Shown here piece after piece: positions 1-10,330 of a stretch of DNA of 64,000 bases. The notes beneath the pieces were generated by a model. The model was not told the DNA's origin and ran no database searches. It worked only from the letters and a program-made list of their open reading frames with translations. Within the stretch, counting starts at the first letter, position 1. Every line of letters begins with the position of its first letter. Source of the stretch: Phlegmacium glaucopus (Eukaryota; Basidiomycota; Agaricomycetes; Agaricales; Cortinariaceae). Both the position numbers and the translations under genes were made by a program. Where the stretch lies: positions 1-64,000 of the forward strand of contig MU130355.1 in assembly GCA_015039465.1 (NCBI GenBank), read 5' to 3'.

Positions 1-1
1 C

Positions 2-550
2 TAGTGTTTGGAAGTCCAGTTGCAGGACTGGAAAAAGACTGCAAAAAGACCGGACCAGACTGCAAAAGACCGGACCAGCAGTCCGGTTTTTTGGTTTTTG
101 AGAAGCAAAGACTGGAAAAAGACTGCTAGTTTTGTAGCCCCTATTTCTCCCTTTAAAACAAGATAAAGACCGTATTTATTGGTCAAATATTCACTGAGAA
201 AAAAATAAAACAGTAAAAATGTACACAAAATAGTAGGAAACCAATAATATCACCATAAAATTGTCAATTCCCAACGGAATTTAACGTTCTTGAGCTTATT
301 CTAAAGGTATAGATCACATCTACATATTTGTTTGATGTTATATATGAAAATATGACCGGTATTTGTCAAAAGTCTGGTCCTGGACAGTCTTGGACCAGGA
401 CTGGTCCTGGACTGCAAAAAACTGATGTGGACCGGTCCTAATCGGTCCAGTCTGGTCTTTTGACCTTTTAGAAGCTTAGTGGACTAGTTGCGGTCCCGGT
501 CCTGTCCAAAAATACCAAAAAACCGGACTGGACCGGACTTCCAAACACTA
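2..550. mobile_element. hAT-like non-autonomous DNA transposon, copy 1
   Basis: The ends are a perfect 16-bp terminal inverted repeat, TAGTGTTTGGAAGTCC at 2-17 and its reverse complement at 535-550. The interior is full of GACCGGACCAG/CCGGTCC-type subterminal repeats and has no convincing ORF. A second copy at 8023-10253 has the same termini and a perfect 8-bp target duplication, which is the hAT signature. The left flank lies outside the window, so the duplication cannot be checked for this copy. It interrupts the minus-strand gene remnant at 551-930. Confidence 0.8.
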
Positions 551-930
551 ATCAGGGCACAATGGCCAGTTGGATGTCTTTGGTTGAAGTCTTGAAGTAC
601 TTGTGCTAGCCCATCCCAAAAGTCACCATCAAGGTGTTGAACCCTCCTGGCTCCTTGGTAAAGATCCACAAATCTCCAAAGGAAACGTGGCACCTGGAAT
701 TTGTGTTTGACCTCGGCATCATCTGCAGTCGCTCAACTAGTCTGCATTAAGGCATCCTGTTGCCACATTGGTGTCAGTAGTACCCCCTGTTTTATCACTA
801 AATCACTTATGATGGCCTTTTGTTCCACCACAAAGACCTTTTGAACTGTTCTGTTCTGGGCAGCAGTGTGAAATATATCATCAAGGTCATCAATGACCTT
901 GCATATGTCAGCAGCATTGTAGGTAGACAT
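551..930 (-). pseudogene. remnant of an unrecognised protein gene, truncated by the hAT-like element
   Basis: Reading leftward from 930, a 65-codon ORF starting MSTYNAADICKVIDDLDD stops at a TGA near 733. It then continues in the same frame for about 55 more codons (…VPRFLWRFVDLYQGARR…) until the transposon end at 550. One in-frame stop in otherwise protein-like sequence suggests a decayed exon. The TGA could come from CGA by C-to-T change. I do not recognise the family. The 3' part is lost behind the insertion. Confidence 0.4.
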
Positions 931-1460
931 TTTGGTTCTGTTTTGTAGACAGAGATGCTGGGATGGTCCTATAAAAGTTTATATATGCTGGTGAAAGGAG
1001 GGGATTGGCACTCACCTTGTGGTAGGGAAATGCAGGAGAACAGCTTGGGGAAAACTGACGGTAGTCAAAATCAACATGCATGTGATGGGGTAAACATAGT
1101 CACGTGATGTCATAAATAGCACCAAACAGATCAGATTGTCTGGCTTCAGAGTGATCAGTCGACTTATATAATACACTAATGGCCACAACTATCAATCAGA
1201 ATGCTCTTGAATGTGACCCTGCTGGCATACCAGAGGGTATGTAGTCATAATCAGCCCTGGTAAACAACATTATGTGATGCCCCAGTTCATGGTACCAGCC
1301 CTACATCAAATGTTTGATGGATACTGGAAAAAAAGGATTTGGAGGTGTTTAGGGCTGCAGGAAGTGTGAGTACATTCTGTCGGCCCTCAAAGGAAAGATC
1401 ATTGGCCAATGTCAAATGCTGGCAAAATGGCATGGCACACACTGGCATGTGCCATACACC
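931..1460. other. no gene seen
   Basis: Mixed-composition sequence with only short ORFs. The long reading frames that start here run into the 16-bp satellite and are produced by it. I see no splice-consistent coding signal. Confidence 0.4.
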
Positions 1461-1652
1461 GGCATATGCAAACACTGGCATATGCAAACACTGGCATATG
1501 CAAACACTGGCATATGCAAACACTGGCATATGCAAACACTGGCATATGCAAACACTGGCATATGCAAACACTGGCATATGCAAACACTGGCATATGCAAA
1601 CACTGGCATATGCAAACACTGGCATATGCAAACACTGGCATATGCAAACACT
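1461..1652. repeat. 16-bp satellite, 12 tandem units
   Basis: Twelve consecutive copies of GGCATATGCAAACACT. They are flanked on both sides by variant units (GGCATGTGCCATACACC on the left, GGCATGTGCCATCCACC on the right). Because 16 is not a multiple of three, every frame cycles through the same residues, which gives several overlapping artefactual ORFs on both strands. Each unit contains the palindrome GCATATGC. Confidence 0.95.
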
Positions 1653-1944
1653 GGCATGTGCCATCCACCAGCATATCCTATACATCAGCAAGCAACTATA
1701 AACAGTTGATATTGTATTGAGCGGCATTTGCCTGTATGCCCTGGTCATCAGAGGCTGGCCCTGTGCAACCTGTGCCACCTACTCCCGTGATTGTAAGGGC
1801 TTTAATTTGTTTTTTTCGGGTACATGACTTTAATGGTTCAGGATTTGGTATCATTGGAGAAGGCAAAATAATGGCCCCAGCCATTCCAGTAAGTAGGAGG
1901 TTCTATTGTCAGGCTCATGTTACTGAGACCCTTTCTAGGGAAGT

Positions 1945-2208
1945 AGTGATTGGGAATGTCTGTCGGCACATGCCGAGGTGTTAGCCCTGCAGGAACAGCT
2001 TGGTATATCATACAAGGATGCTTCACATCACTTGTATATGGCAGAGCTGGAGAGATTGAAGTCTGATAAGAAAATGCACAAGGCCTTTGCCAATTTGCAG
2101 GTTTTGACAGAGCAGGTACTCGAAAGGGCCTACAACTCAATCAGACAGGCAGAGACCAGGGACACATCTCCTGACATGGCAGGGGCAGTGGTAGATAATT
2201 GTATCTGA
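1945..2208 (+). pseudogene. short protein-like ORF, probable exon of a decayed gene
   Basis: An open frame ends at the TGA at 2206-2208. It carries the amphipathic, protein-like stretch LALQEQLGISYKDASHHLYM, then a Lys/Glu/Leu-rich helix and a terminal acidic tail. The frame opens after a stop at 1936 and has no well-placed ATG at its start, so it is probably a 3' exon. No recognised domain. It lies in the same repeat-rich block as the 551-930 remnant and may be host coding sequence carried or broken by transposons. Confidence 0.35.
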
Positions 2209-2536
2209 TATTGACAATATAACAGGATGGTGATGTTGTCAGTATGTAAATGGGTTTAAATATAATGTGTCCAAAGTCAACTAGTTGAGTCATGTCTGAG
2301 GAATGATGGCAATGTTCACCTCAACACTCTGATGCTGGCACTTCCACTCCCACTGGCACTGGCACACAGACTGGCATTCTCCCCCATACCAGCACTGGAA
2401 CATCATTGGTACAGACATTGCACCACATCCTCAGTACATCACACCAGCATTCACACTGCTGTCAGCACTTGAGGCTGGGGAAAGGTGACAACCAGTCTCA
2501 GAGACATGCCAGTGTCACATCAGCATGGATACCAGC
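2209..2536. repeat. degenerate CACTGGCA-rich low-complexity tract
   Basis: From about 2330 the sequence is dominated by imperfect repeats of CACTGGCA, ACCAGCA and GGCATAC. The same tract resumes at 2869, so the solo LTR at 2537-2863 inserted into it. No gene seen. Confidence 0.5.
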
Positions 2537-2863
2537 TGTAAGGGGATACTCGTTGTATCCACCTCTACGGTTAGCTTAGTATGTGTATACCTTCACCTTC
2601 CCTTTGATAGTATCGCTACCGCCCTTCACCTTGTGTACATCCCCTCATCATTGTAGTAGTTGTCCTTCCGCCGATGACATCCCTGACTGTGGTCACACGT
2701 CAACATCTATATTTGTTATCTTGACACACCATATGCCTTCTATTTGCACTAGCCGTATTTAGATGTAGTTATTCACATGCTTGTAGTATATAGGTGTAAG
2801 GTGCTTATCTTCAATAAGCACCTTAGTATTCAATTTGACTCCCAGGTTAAACTTCCTCTAACA
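2537..2863 (+). mobile_element. solo LTR, family 1, copy A
   Basis: A 327-bp unit begins TGTAAGGGGATACT and ends CCTCTAACA. It is flanked by a perfect 5-bp target duplication, CCAGC (2532-2536 and 2864-2868). A second copy in reverse orientation lies at 9844-10172. It contains a paired inner segment (GGTGCTTATCTTCAATAAGCACC) that could fold into a hairpin. No internal retrotransposon genes are attached, so this is a recombination-derived solo LTR. Confidence 0.85.
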
Positions 2864-2868
2864 CCAGC

Positions 2869-3289
2869 ATACACTGCGGCATGGATACTGGCATACACAT
2901 CGGCATTGATACCTGCATACACAGCAGCATACATATCGGCTGCACACCAGCACACACAGGACACATCAGCTGCATACACATTGGCATGGGTACACCAGCA
3001 TAAGGCCTTTACTCTCCCCCACACATTCCAAGTGGAATCTGCTCAGATCCAAGCACTTTTTGAGTGTATTCCGGGCCAAATTTGCTCAGACCTGCTTGGA
3101 TCTGCTCGGACTGCTAGGAATGGAACCTATATACCTCCCTAACCTTAACAAAGCCCTAACAAAACCTTAAAAAACCTTAACAAAACCTTAATAAAACCTT
3201 AAGAAACTATATACCTCCCTAACCTTAACAAAAACAAAACCTTAACAAAAACAAAACCTTAACAAAACCTTAACAGAAGTATTTTCCCA
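2869..3289. repeat. low-complexity tract: GCATACA-rich, then CCTTAACAAAA repeats
   Basis: 2869-3005 continues the GGCATAC/CACACAGCAG tract. 3040-3120 is made of short CTGCTTGGATCTGCTCGGA-type repeats. 3140-3280 is an imperfect array of CCTTAACAAAACCTTAACAAA. The last array begins just downstream of the gag fragment, where zinc-knuckle and pol sequences would be expected. None are visible. Confidence 0.6.
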
Positions 3290-3760
3290 ATAAATTTGTG
3301 TCTTATTTGCTTGGACCAACTTGGAATCTGCTTGGAATAGTCTTACTGGAGTCTGCGGGCTTAGCAGATTTTTGATGCGAAGGCCAAGACTGTTTTCCGG
3401 AATTGGAAGAAGGGTTGGAAGAGGGTATGGAGGAGGATGAAGAAGGAGTAGGAGCCTTTGGAGGCTTTTGGTGTTGTTGGGGAACTGGTTCCTGAGAATG
3501 TTCTTGCATATGTTCCCAGTGTTGAGCATCAGCATTTTGAGCTTTTTGTCACATGGCAGCTATGGTCCGAGGCTTGCCATCACCCCTGGTAATTTCATCC
3601 TTGAGTTGGGAAGGTAAACCTTTGTAAAACCTGTACCTCAGAGCAGACTCGCCCCAAGAGCAGCGGACTGCCAGAGAGTTGAACCAGACTAAGTATTCAG
3701 AGATACATTGGCTATCCTTCATACCAATGATGTAACTGCACAGGTGTTGTTGAGAAAAGC
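3290..3760 (-). pseudogene. gag: Ty3/Gypsy-type gag, C-terminal fragment
   Basis: On the minus strand the frame reads ..SQCISEYLVWFNSLAVRC.. followed by ..ALRYRFYKGLPSQLKDEITRG.., the classic Ty3/Gypsy capsid pattern (YL..FN.LA…W.E..L...FY.GLP..LKDEI). It is followed by the DAQHWE segment and a Pro/Ser-rich tail. An in-frame TGA follows RTIAAM. The matching middle and N-terminal pieces lie at 6168-6311 and about 7631-8014 in the same orientation. No protease or reverse transcriptase follows. Confidence 0.75.
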
Positions 3761-4576
3761 TGTATTTTCAAGATTATAAAATCCCTACTCAAAACAATAA
3801 CTCAATCAATACTTTATACAATCTTAATAATGCAAGTTGGGTTTTCTAGAAAGTATAACCTTTCCAAGACTTTGAAATTCACTTCAACTAATACACACAA
3901 CAACAACAATAATTTGGATCAATTGAAGGATGATCAAACTTTTTCAGTGGTTTTGCAATTTATGGCTTGCACCAACAATCAGTCAAAGAATTCCTAAGAC
4001 TTTACTGATTGATTTAAACTTGTGTACACAAAAGTCCAAGACTTTGTTACAACTTCAACACAATTGCATACACAAGAAGACCCCTTGCTTCTGTTATGAC
4101 TTCAACACAATTGCATACACAAGAAGACTCAAACTTCTGCTATGACTTTAAACACAACACAACTTTTATAACAATTCAACAATTGTTACAACAAGTTCAA
4201 CACTCTGAGAAACTAATTTATGTTCAATACCCTGATCTCAAAGACAAGTGTTCTTGCTCAATGTCTAAGACAAGGAGCTGTACTAGGTTGCAAATGAGGG
4301 GGGGAAAGAAAGAATCCAATTTTCTGACTATTTACAAACCCTGGGAGGTATTTTATACATTTGAGATATTTAAAAATAGATAATGTCCAACAATAGATAT
4401 ACTGGTTCCTGGTACCTTTACTTTGGTTCTGGCACCATGTGCATGCATTGTTCCTGAAAATATAGGGGTTGTCTATTTTTAGCCCCATGTTACTAATTTT
4501 AGGTAGTTTCCACCCCTCTTGATGGGAACTGTGCCTATTGTGCCTGGAAACAATCTTTATGAATGTTCAGCACTCC

Positions 4577-5720
4577 TGTTACATTCTGTTATATGTTACT
4601 CCGGTCTGGCTCCGTGTTAAGTTCGAGAACTCTGTTCCGGAGTTTCGGATGGAGTAACGGACGGAGTCACAGAACGGAGTCATGGAGAGGGATAGGACTT
4701 AGCCTCAGCTTATGTGCTGTGCTACCCAGAACCTTCGTGACCTAATTTCGGAGTAAGACGGAGCGGAGCGGAACCGGAAGTTGCAAAGAACTTAGAGGAA
4801 GACCAAGAGTGGGAAACTAAGTCGATATTCGAACTGAGGAAAACATACAAGTTTCGAGTACTTAAATATAAAAGGAATAGCATCCGAAATATAAAATATA
4901 AATATAAATGCTGCGTTCTGCTCCCAGAAGGTCCTGCATTCTTGGGGTGAATAATCCATAGCTGGTGTGCTGACTGATGGTGGGAAAGTGATGACAAAGA
5001 AATAGTGGTTGTGATGAAGATGTGGAAATGAGTTTGGAGTAATGTCGGAAGAGCCGGAATGATACGGAGAAATCTCGGAGTTGGACACAGGAGGAGTAGA
5101 ACCGGAAACAAGGGAAAGTACTGGAATGGAGTACGGACTTCCGGAAACAACTCCGACGGAGTCGGACCGGAGTAACGTATGACGGAATGTAACACTCCGT
5201 TGGAGCTGTCTCCGGTAGTCCATACTCCATACAGTGCCTTTCCTTATAACCCGAACTACTCTTCCTATGTTCAACTCCAAGACTTCTCCATGTCATTCCG
5301 GTTCCTCCGTCTATACTCTATACCCATTATCTTCTTCACCACTACCACTATTCTTTGTCATCATCCTTCCCACCATCAGTCATCATACCCGCCATGGATT
5401 ATTCACCCAAGAATGCAGGACCTTTCCGGGAGCAGAATGCAGCACTTATATTTATCTTTTATATTTCGGTTGCTATTCCTTTATTTATTTAAGTACTCAA
5501 AACTTGTATGTTTTCCCTTAGTTCAAATATCAACTTAGTTTCCTCCCCTTGTTTGTCCTCTAAGTCACTGAGGTCTCCCATCTTGTTCCTTTCTCTTCCG
5601 GTTCTGAAATCAGGACACTATAGGAGCTGGGCGGCACAGCACACATGCTGAGGCCAATGTCCTTTCTGATTACTTGTTCCGGAGTAACTCTGACGTGACT
5701 TCCTTGTTTCAAACTTAACA
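4577..5720 (-). mobile_element. solo LTR, family 2, copy 1 (host of a nested LTR)
   Basis: The outer LTR starts TGTTACATTCTG at 4577 and ends AACTTAACA at 5720. It is flanked by a perfect 5-bp target duplication, ACTCC (4572-4576 and 5721-5725). It is interrupted by a second LTR of the same family at 4615-5194. Without that and its duplicated CTCCG it is about 559 bp. It is inverted relative to the nested copy and to the copy at 10331-10876. Confidence 0.85.
4615..5194 (+). mobile_element. solo LTR, family 2, nested copy 2
   Basis: A 580-bp TGTTAAG…ATGTAACA unit flanked by a perfect 5-bp target duplication, CTCCG (4610-4614 and 5195-5199). It lies inside and opposite to another copy of its own family, so it is the younger insertion. 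The ORFs called here and in the outer copy are LTR sequence, not genes. Confidence 0.85.
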
Positions 5721-6167
5721 ACTCCCCCTATCCTTAATCATCATGATTCCCACACAATCACATGGTTCCACTATCTTGGTTATTCTGCTTCCACTGTTGC
5801 TAGGGCACCAACCTTCCCCTGAATATTTATTAATAATATTCTGTTGCTCCAGAATCACACCCCATGACATTGCTAACCCAATATTGTTTATTTAACTTTT
5901 CCTGTGCCAAGTCTATAAGGATATTCATGGATTTATTGGTTTTAATCCAGACATGCAATTTGTAGTGTAACAAATGATAGTCTATTGACCACACTTATTA
6001 ACTATATGCACTTAAGTCACACAGTAATAGGTCTAATCAGCAGTTGTAGGGTAAACAACTCTGATTCCCTTGTCTATTATCAGTTGTATTAGCCAGTTAT
6101 TGGTGCATTAATTAATATTTATGCTGAAATAATAGATAAAAATTGCAAAAACCATGCTTATGCAGAT

Positions 6168-6311
6168 TTAAATCATATCACCGAGAGTCATGAGTTTGTG
6201 TTCTATGTTGGCGGATTCATTGAAAGGACCGAAATTGGACTGAAGTTCACTGACAAAGAGATCCCAATCTTCAAGCCAAGACAGAGGATTGTTGGTGAGT
6301 CTGGTGATAGG
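6168..6311 (-). pseudogene. gag: Ty3/Gypsy-type gag, middle fragment
   Basis: On the minus strand the segment reads ..NNPLSWLEDWDLFVSEL.. then ..SNFGPFNESANIEHKL.., matching the conserved Gypsy capsid block W..DW..F...L...FG..D...A...L. It ends at a TAA (6168-6170). It fits between the N- and C-terminal pieces and is collinear with them, so one gag was split by two later insertions. Confidence 0.65.
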
Positions 6312-7630
6312 ACTGAAAACTGAATACCTATGGATTATTCATTTTTCATAATATTATTCTTCAAATTGAATCAAAAAGATCAATAACCCAACCATGAATT
6401 AATCTACAAATTGATAGTGTAAGGGTCAAAAGTGTTGACTACACTTGTTGATTAAACTGGAAATTGCAAAGTCTTGAATGTTAATCAGCAGATAACTATG
6501 ATCTGAATTGATCTATTTATCATACTGTAAAATAACACTACAAGAAGTTCAGACTATAACCTATAAAAATCCATAATGGTCAAATGAACAACTTGCAATC
6601 TAAAGTAACTATCAAGTCTACAACTGTGAAGGAATTGTCATACAAGTCCTAGGGAAATATCAGTAAACATCAATAAAGTTCCTGAAACAGTGAAACACTT
6701 TGTGACATTTTTGTGACATTTGTGACAAATATGACATCATGAGACATATGACATCACAAAACAATGCTCAGTCATCTTAAAACAAGGCATGATATCATAA
6801 AAGAAGGCATGATATCATAAAACAAGGATTTATCATCCAAAAACAAGACTTGACATCATAAAACACCATCAGTAATCGTAAAACATAGACCTGACACCAC
6901 AGACTCTTACCTAATTTTGTTTCTCATTTATGTATATAAGTAACTAGAAAGCACCAGTAACATTAGTGAATTTGCACTCATCCTTTCTTTCCCAAATTTC
7001 ACCACTGTGAATTGGCACAAGTTAGATTGGAATTACAAGTGGACTTGTCCTACTTCACTCAGTTCAAAGAATATTAAATCCTAAAGGGACTTGTCTTTGT
7101 TCTGTTTAAACAAAGAATATTAAATCCTAAAGGGACTTGTCTTTGGAGTTGGAATATTAAAGCCTTTGTCAGAGTCTGAGGAGAAATCCTTGTACTATAA
7201 AGCTGTTTCATAGTCTGCCTGTGGGACTTTAAATCATTTGTTTCTGGAACTGTTCATAGAATATTAAACCCTAAAGGGGCTTGTCTATGTTCATCCAGAT
7301 TGGGTTATCATATAAACAAAGACTATTGAACCCCAAAAAGGGAATTATCTTTGTCTATCAAATCACACTTTCATATAGTCTGAAAAATTGGACTTTAAAC
7401 ACTGGTCAGATTAGGAAAGAAGAGAGAAAAGAGAAAAGACAGATTGTGAAAGATAGTCTAAAAAGAATTGGACTTTAAACCTGTATTTGGAAGTTTTATT
7501 CAAGAGCATACTGGTTATACTTTCAAGGAAACCCCAACTTTCTCAATACAGAAATTTGTTATTGGTTGCTGGTTGTTGGATTTGTTTTGAACATTTCCTT
7601 AAACAGTAATCTTAGAATTACAAATTTAAA
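6312..7630. mobile_element. second insertion in gag, with internal short repeats
   Basis: About 1.3 kb of AT-rich sequence separates the gag middle and N-terminal pieces. It has runs of GACATCATAAAACA-type repeats (about 6720-6880). It also has four spaced copies of a motif like AGAATATTAAATCCTAAAGG with GACTTGTCTTTG (about 7065-7345), the kind of subterminal repeat seen in DNA transposons. The right edge (about 7500-7550) carries the inverted partner of a motif near 3837. No coding sequence seen. Confidence 0.4.
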
Positions 7631-8014
7631 AACCATATCACCGGAAATGCCAGGTTCAAACATTCCTGAGCAACGTCCCAGAGATAGGACAAAGCAAATG
7701 TTACTTGCTTGGAGTCATCTCGGAATGTGTCGGAAGAGCTCTGGAAATAGAGCCTGCACTGGAAAAGAAAAGCTTTCAATTTCTTATGGTCCTTACCCGT
7801 GAAGGGTTCAGGCTCTCTAAGTCTGCCACCCGAATTGGACTTGGCTGAAGATTTTCCAAGGGAATTCAAAGTGGAAACAAGTTCATTGATATGAATAGAT
7901 AGAGACTCAACTTTGTCCATAGCACTCCAAGGTTCATCAATATGACTAGGCTCTTCGACTACATCAGGAATGGGAGTCTGCCTGGTAGAGGTGTGTTCTT
8001 GGGACATATGTTCT
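7631..8014 (-). pseudogene. gag: Ty3/Gypsy-type gag, N-terminal fragment
   Basis: The minus frame starts near 8007 (MSQEHTSTRQTPIPD). It contains a short coiled segment, then REPEPFTGKDHKKLKAFLFQ and ..VTFALSYLWDVAQE, matching the start of the Gypsy capsid (P..F.G....L..FL.QC..YF). Just upstream, the frame is cut by the hAT-like element at 8023. The next bases beyond it (10254-10320) plausibly continue the leader. Confidence 0.7.
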
Positions 8015-8517
8015 TGTGTTGGTAGTGTTTGAAGGTCCGGTTACAAGACCGGAAAAAGACCATAACCAGACCAGACTGGACCAGAAAAAGACCGGACCAG
8101 TGGTCCAGTCTTTTGATTTTTGAGAATCAAAGACTGGAAAAAGACCGGTCTCAATTAACCAGTCTTTTGAGGTTCAGACCGGTTTAAACCAGCAAAACAG
8201 TAGCCCTAATTTACCCCTTTCCAGTGAGCTTAAGATCATAAAAGTCCAATAACAACTGGCTGAGAAATAAATAGATCTGTAAAATAGTCTAAAATATTCG
8301 CTAGAATAAGGCATTTTACTAGTATTACTGTAGAAAATCCAAATCCTAACAGAATTTAATGTTCTTGGGCTTGTTTGGAAGCTATTATTAAACTGAACAA
8401 TGCTTTTTGATACAAAATATATATTTGTGAGCAGAAGACCGGTTACAGACTGATTAAGACCAGTTAGGACCAGGACCAGTCCTAGGACTGAAAAAAACCA
8501 ATGTAAACTGGTCCTAA

Positions 8518-9803
8518 TGGGGTTGCACAATCCTCAGTATGTGTGACACCCGGTCACATGCGGTGTCACAGTGTGACACGGCCAAATTCTTGAGACATCA
8601 CATTTGTGCTCTCCACACCTCTGAGATACAAAATAATTTGTGCTGTATTTAAGAATAAGAAGTAATTATACATGCCTAAGATATTCCTTACAGGAAAAAC
8701 ATTATATTTGACCCAAAAATGCGAAATGAATGTCAATTGCCTGCCAAATATGAGGCTCCAAAGAGATTGGACATTATCCCTTCAACCACAGCACCTATGA
8801 GCATGATTTGCAGGAGGATTTTGCTTAGAATTTAAATTCCAATCGATCTACGAGTCCAAAATTTTAATTAGTGCCCCCTATGTCAAGATAGACCCTCAAA
8901 ATGTGCACTTTAACATGGTTAGGGGCCAGTAATTAAAAATTTAAACTCGTAGAATTGAAGCCATATACAAGTAGATTATTTTATTCCTGCAAATGTAATC
9001 CTGAATCCTATCTGTTGTGAAGATAATAGCCCAAGAAGACACAGGTGGAAGCAAGAGATGCACTGGTGATTGTCATGGGTAAACTATAAAATTTTCAGGG
9101 TTTGGACCCATGGACATGTACATCTAAACATTCTCTACATTTTGCAATTTTATTTGTCCAGAATGGTGAAGAAATGAGTAATCTGTGGGCCCACCATGGT
9201 AGATCAATAATTGATGTGAGCAAGTTGAGTTGCCTAATTTGGACATATTCTAAATTTGACGAAGCAGGGCCACCATGCAGGAGGTGTAGCCAGGTCATTT
9301 CTCCACGGATTTTGATAAAACAAATTGCAAAAAATTCAGAAAAAAAAGAGCTACATGGCTCAAAGCAGAAAATTGTTGAAAATACACAAGATTCCTTGTG
9401 ACAGTTCCTAGAAGGATCTGAATATCCATACCCTTATCTTGTTCCTCATATCCTTCACTTAGGCCTCTTTGGCACTTGTAAGCTCATCCTTAATGAGGTT
9501 AGTAAAACTGGGGAGACATATTGCTGAGATGATGAGCAGGATTGGGAGGATGTGGATGATTGACATCAGAATGTATAAGATCTTGGTCATAATATTGCAA
9601 TTTTCCCAGAATATTTCATTTATTTGGGGGTAATATTCAGGATTATTGTATTATATACACTATACTATGTATACTTTGCAAAAAAAATGGAGGGAAACAG
9701 TCAATAACTCAAGGAACTACAACTGTATCAGTAAATGTGACATCAATGGCTGTGTCACACAGTGTGACTGGGTCAGGCTGTTACTGGGGATTGTTCACCT
9801 CCA
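8518..9803. mobile_element. nested DNA transposon, about 1.29 kb
   Basis: It has imperfect 22-bp terminal inverted repeats (TGGGGTTGCACAATCCTCAGT.. at the left; the complement of TGGAGGTGAACAATCCCCAGT.. at the right). The 7-bp flanking duplication is GTCCTAA (8511-8517 and 9804-9810). Subterminal GTGTGACAC/GTGTCACAC motifs follow each end. It has no long ORF, so it is non-autonomous. Its right-hand ~510 bp is present again at 10877-11386. Confidence 0.75.
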
Positions 9804-9843
9804 GTCCTAAGCAGTCTAGTCTGGTCTTTTTCAGTCCTAGACC

Positions 9844-10172
9844 TGTTAGAGGACGTAAGAACCCAGGAATCAAGTTAAATTCTAAGGCGGTTATTTTTGA
9901 TAACCACCTTACACCTATATACTACAGAGCGTGTGAAGCAATACAACTATATATGGCTAGTACATAATAGAAGGTAGGGCGTGTGATATAAACAAGAATA
10001 GAACTGACATCTTGCAATGTCATCGGCAAAGGGTCAACTACAACAACAATAAGGGAGTGTCCACGAGGGGTAGGAAGGGGGACGCAGCATGTGATATGAT
10101 TGTAGAGTGAAATGAAAGTAAAGACGAGTGCTAAGCGTACCTAGGGGCGGATACAATGAGTATCCCCTAACA
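9844..10172 (-). mobile_element. solo LTR, family 1, copy B
   Basis: A 329-bp TGTTAG…CTAACA unit, reverse in orientation to the copy at 2537-2863. On the minus strand both begin TGTxAGGGGATACTC. The flanking 5-mers are AGACC and GGACC (4 of 5 match), consistent with an aged target duplication. It sits in the right part of the hAT-like element. Confidence 0.8.
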
Positions 10173-10330
10173 GGACCGAGGTGGACTGGTTACGGTCTCA
10201 GTTAAAGGCCCTGAGGGTCAAAAAGCTGGACCAGACCAGACTTTTAAACACTATGTGTTGGTAATGGAGTTTTGGATTTAATTTTGGAATGAGTTAGCAT
10301 AGAAGGAGTGGGTGAGAAGTTCAAATATAC

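Larger units (their letters stand above)
3761..6167. mobile_element. composite insertion between gag fragments
   Basis: About 2.4 kb separates the C-terminal and middle gag pieces. The left edge (TGTTGTTGAGAAAAGC) and the GTTGGGTTTTCTAGAAAGTATAACC motif at about 3837-3862 recur inverted near 7501-7550, at the far edge of the second gag insertion. They may be related ends of one DNA-element family. A 50-bp direct repeat with core CAACACAATTGCATACACAAG lies at about 4028-4131. Two nested LTRs occupy 4577-5720. 5721-6167 is AT-rich with no gene seen. Confidence 0.45.
8023..10253. mobile_element. hAT-like non-autonomous transposon, copy 2, carrying two nested insertions
   Basis: It starts TAGTGTTTGAAGGTCC and ends ..TTTAAACACTA, sharing termini and GACCGGACCAG subterminal repeats with the copy at 2-550. 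It is flanked by a perfect 8-bp target duplication, TGTGTTGG (8015-8022 and 10254-10261). Removing the nested element (8518-9803) and the solo LTR (9844-10172) leaves about 604 bp, close to the 549 bp of copy 1. It inserted in the gag leader. Confidence 0.88.

Noticed and set aside
1461..1652. Possible CRISPR-like array
   Set aside because: Units are adjacent with no spacers, the repeat is 16 bp, and the genome is eukaryotic.
1287..1778. 163-codon minus-strand ORF and several others over the 16-bp satellite
   Set aside because: The same residues appear in several frames on both strands because the unit length is not a multiple of three; purely repeat-derived.
4722..5538. Several 90-160 codon ORFs
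   Set aside because: They lie wholly inside two nested LTRs defined by exact target-site duplications and appear in overlapping frames.
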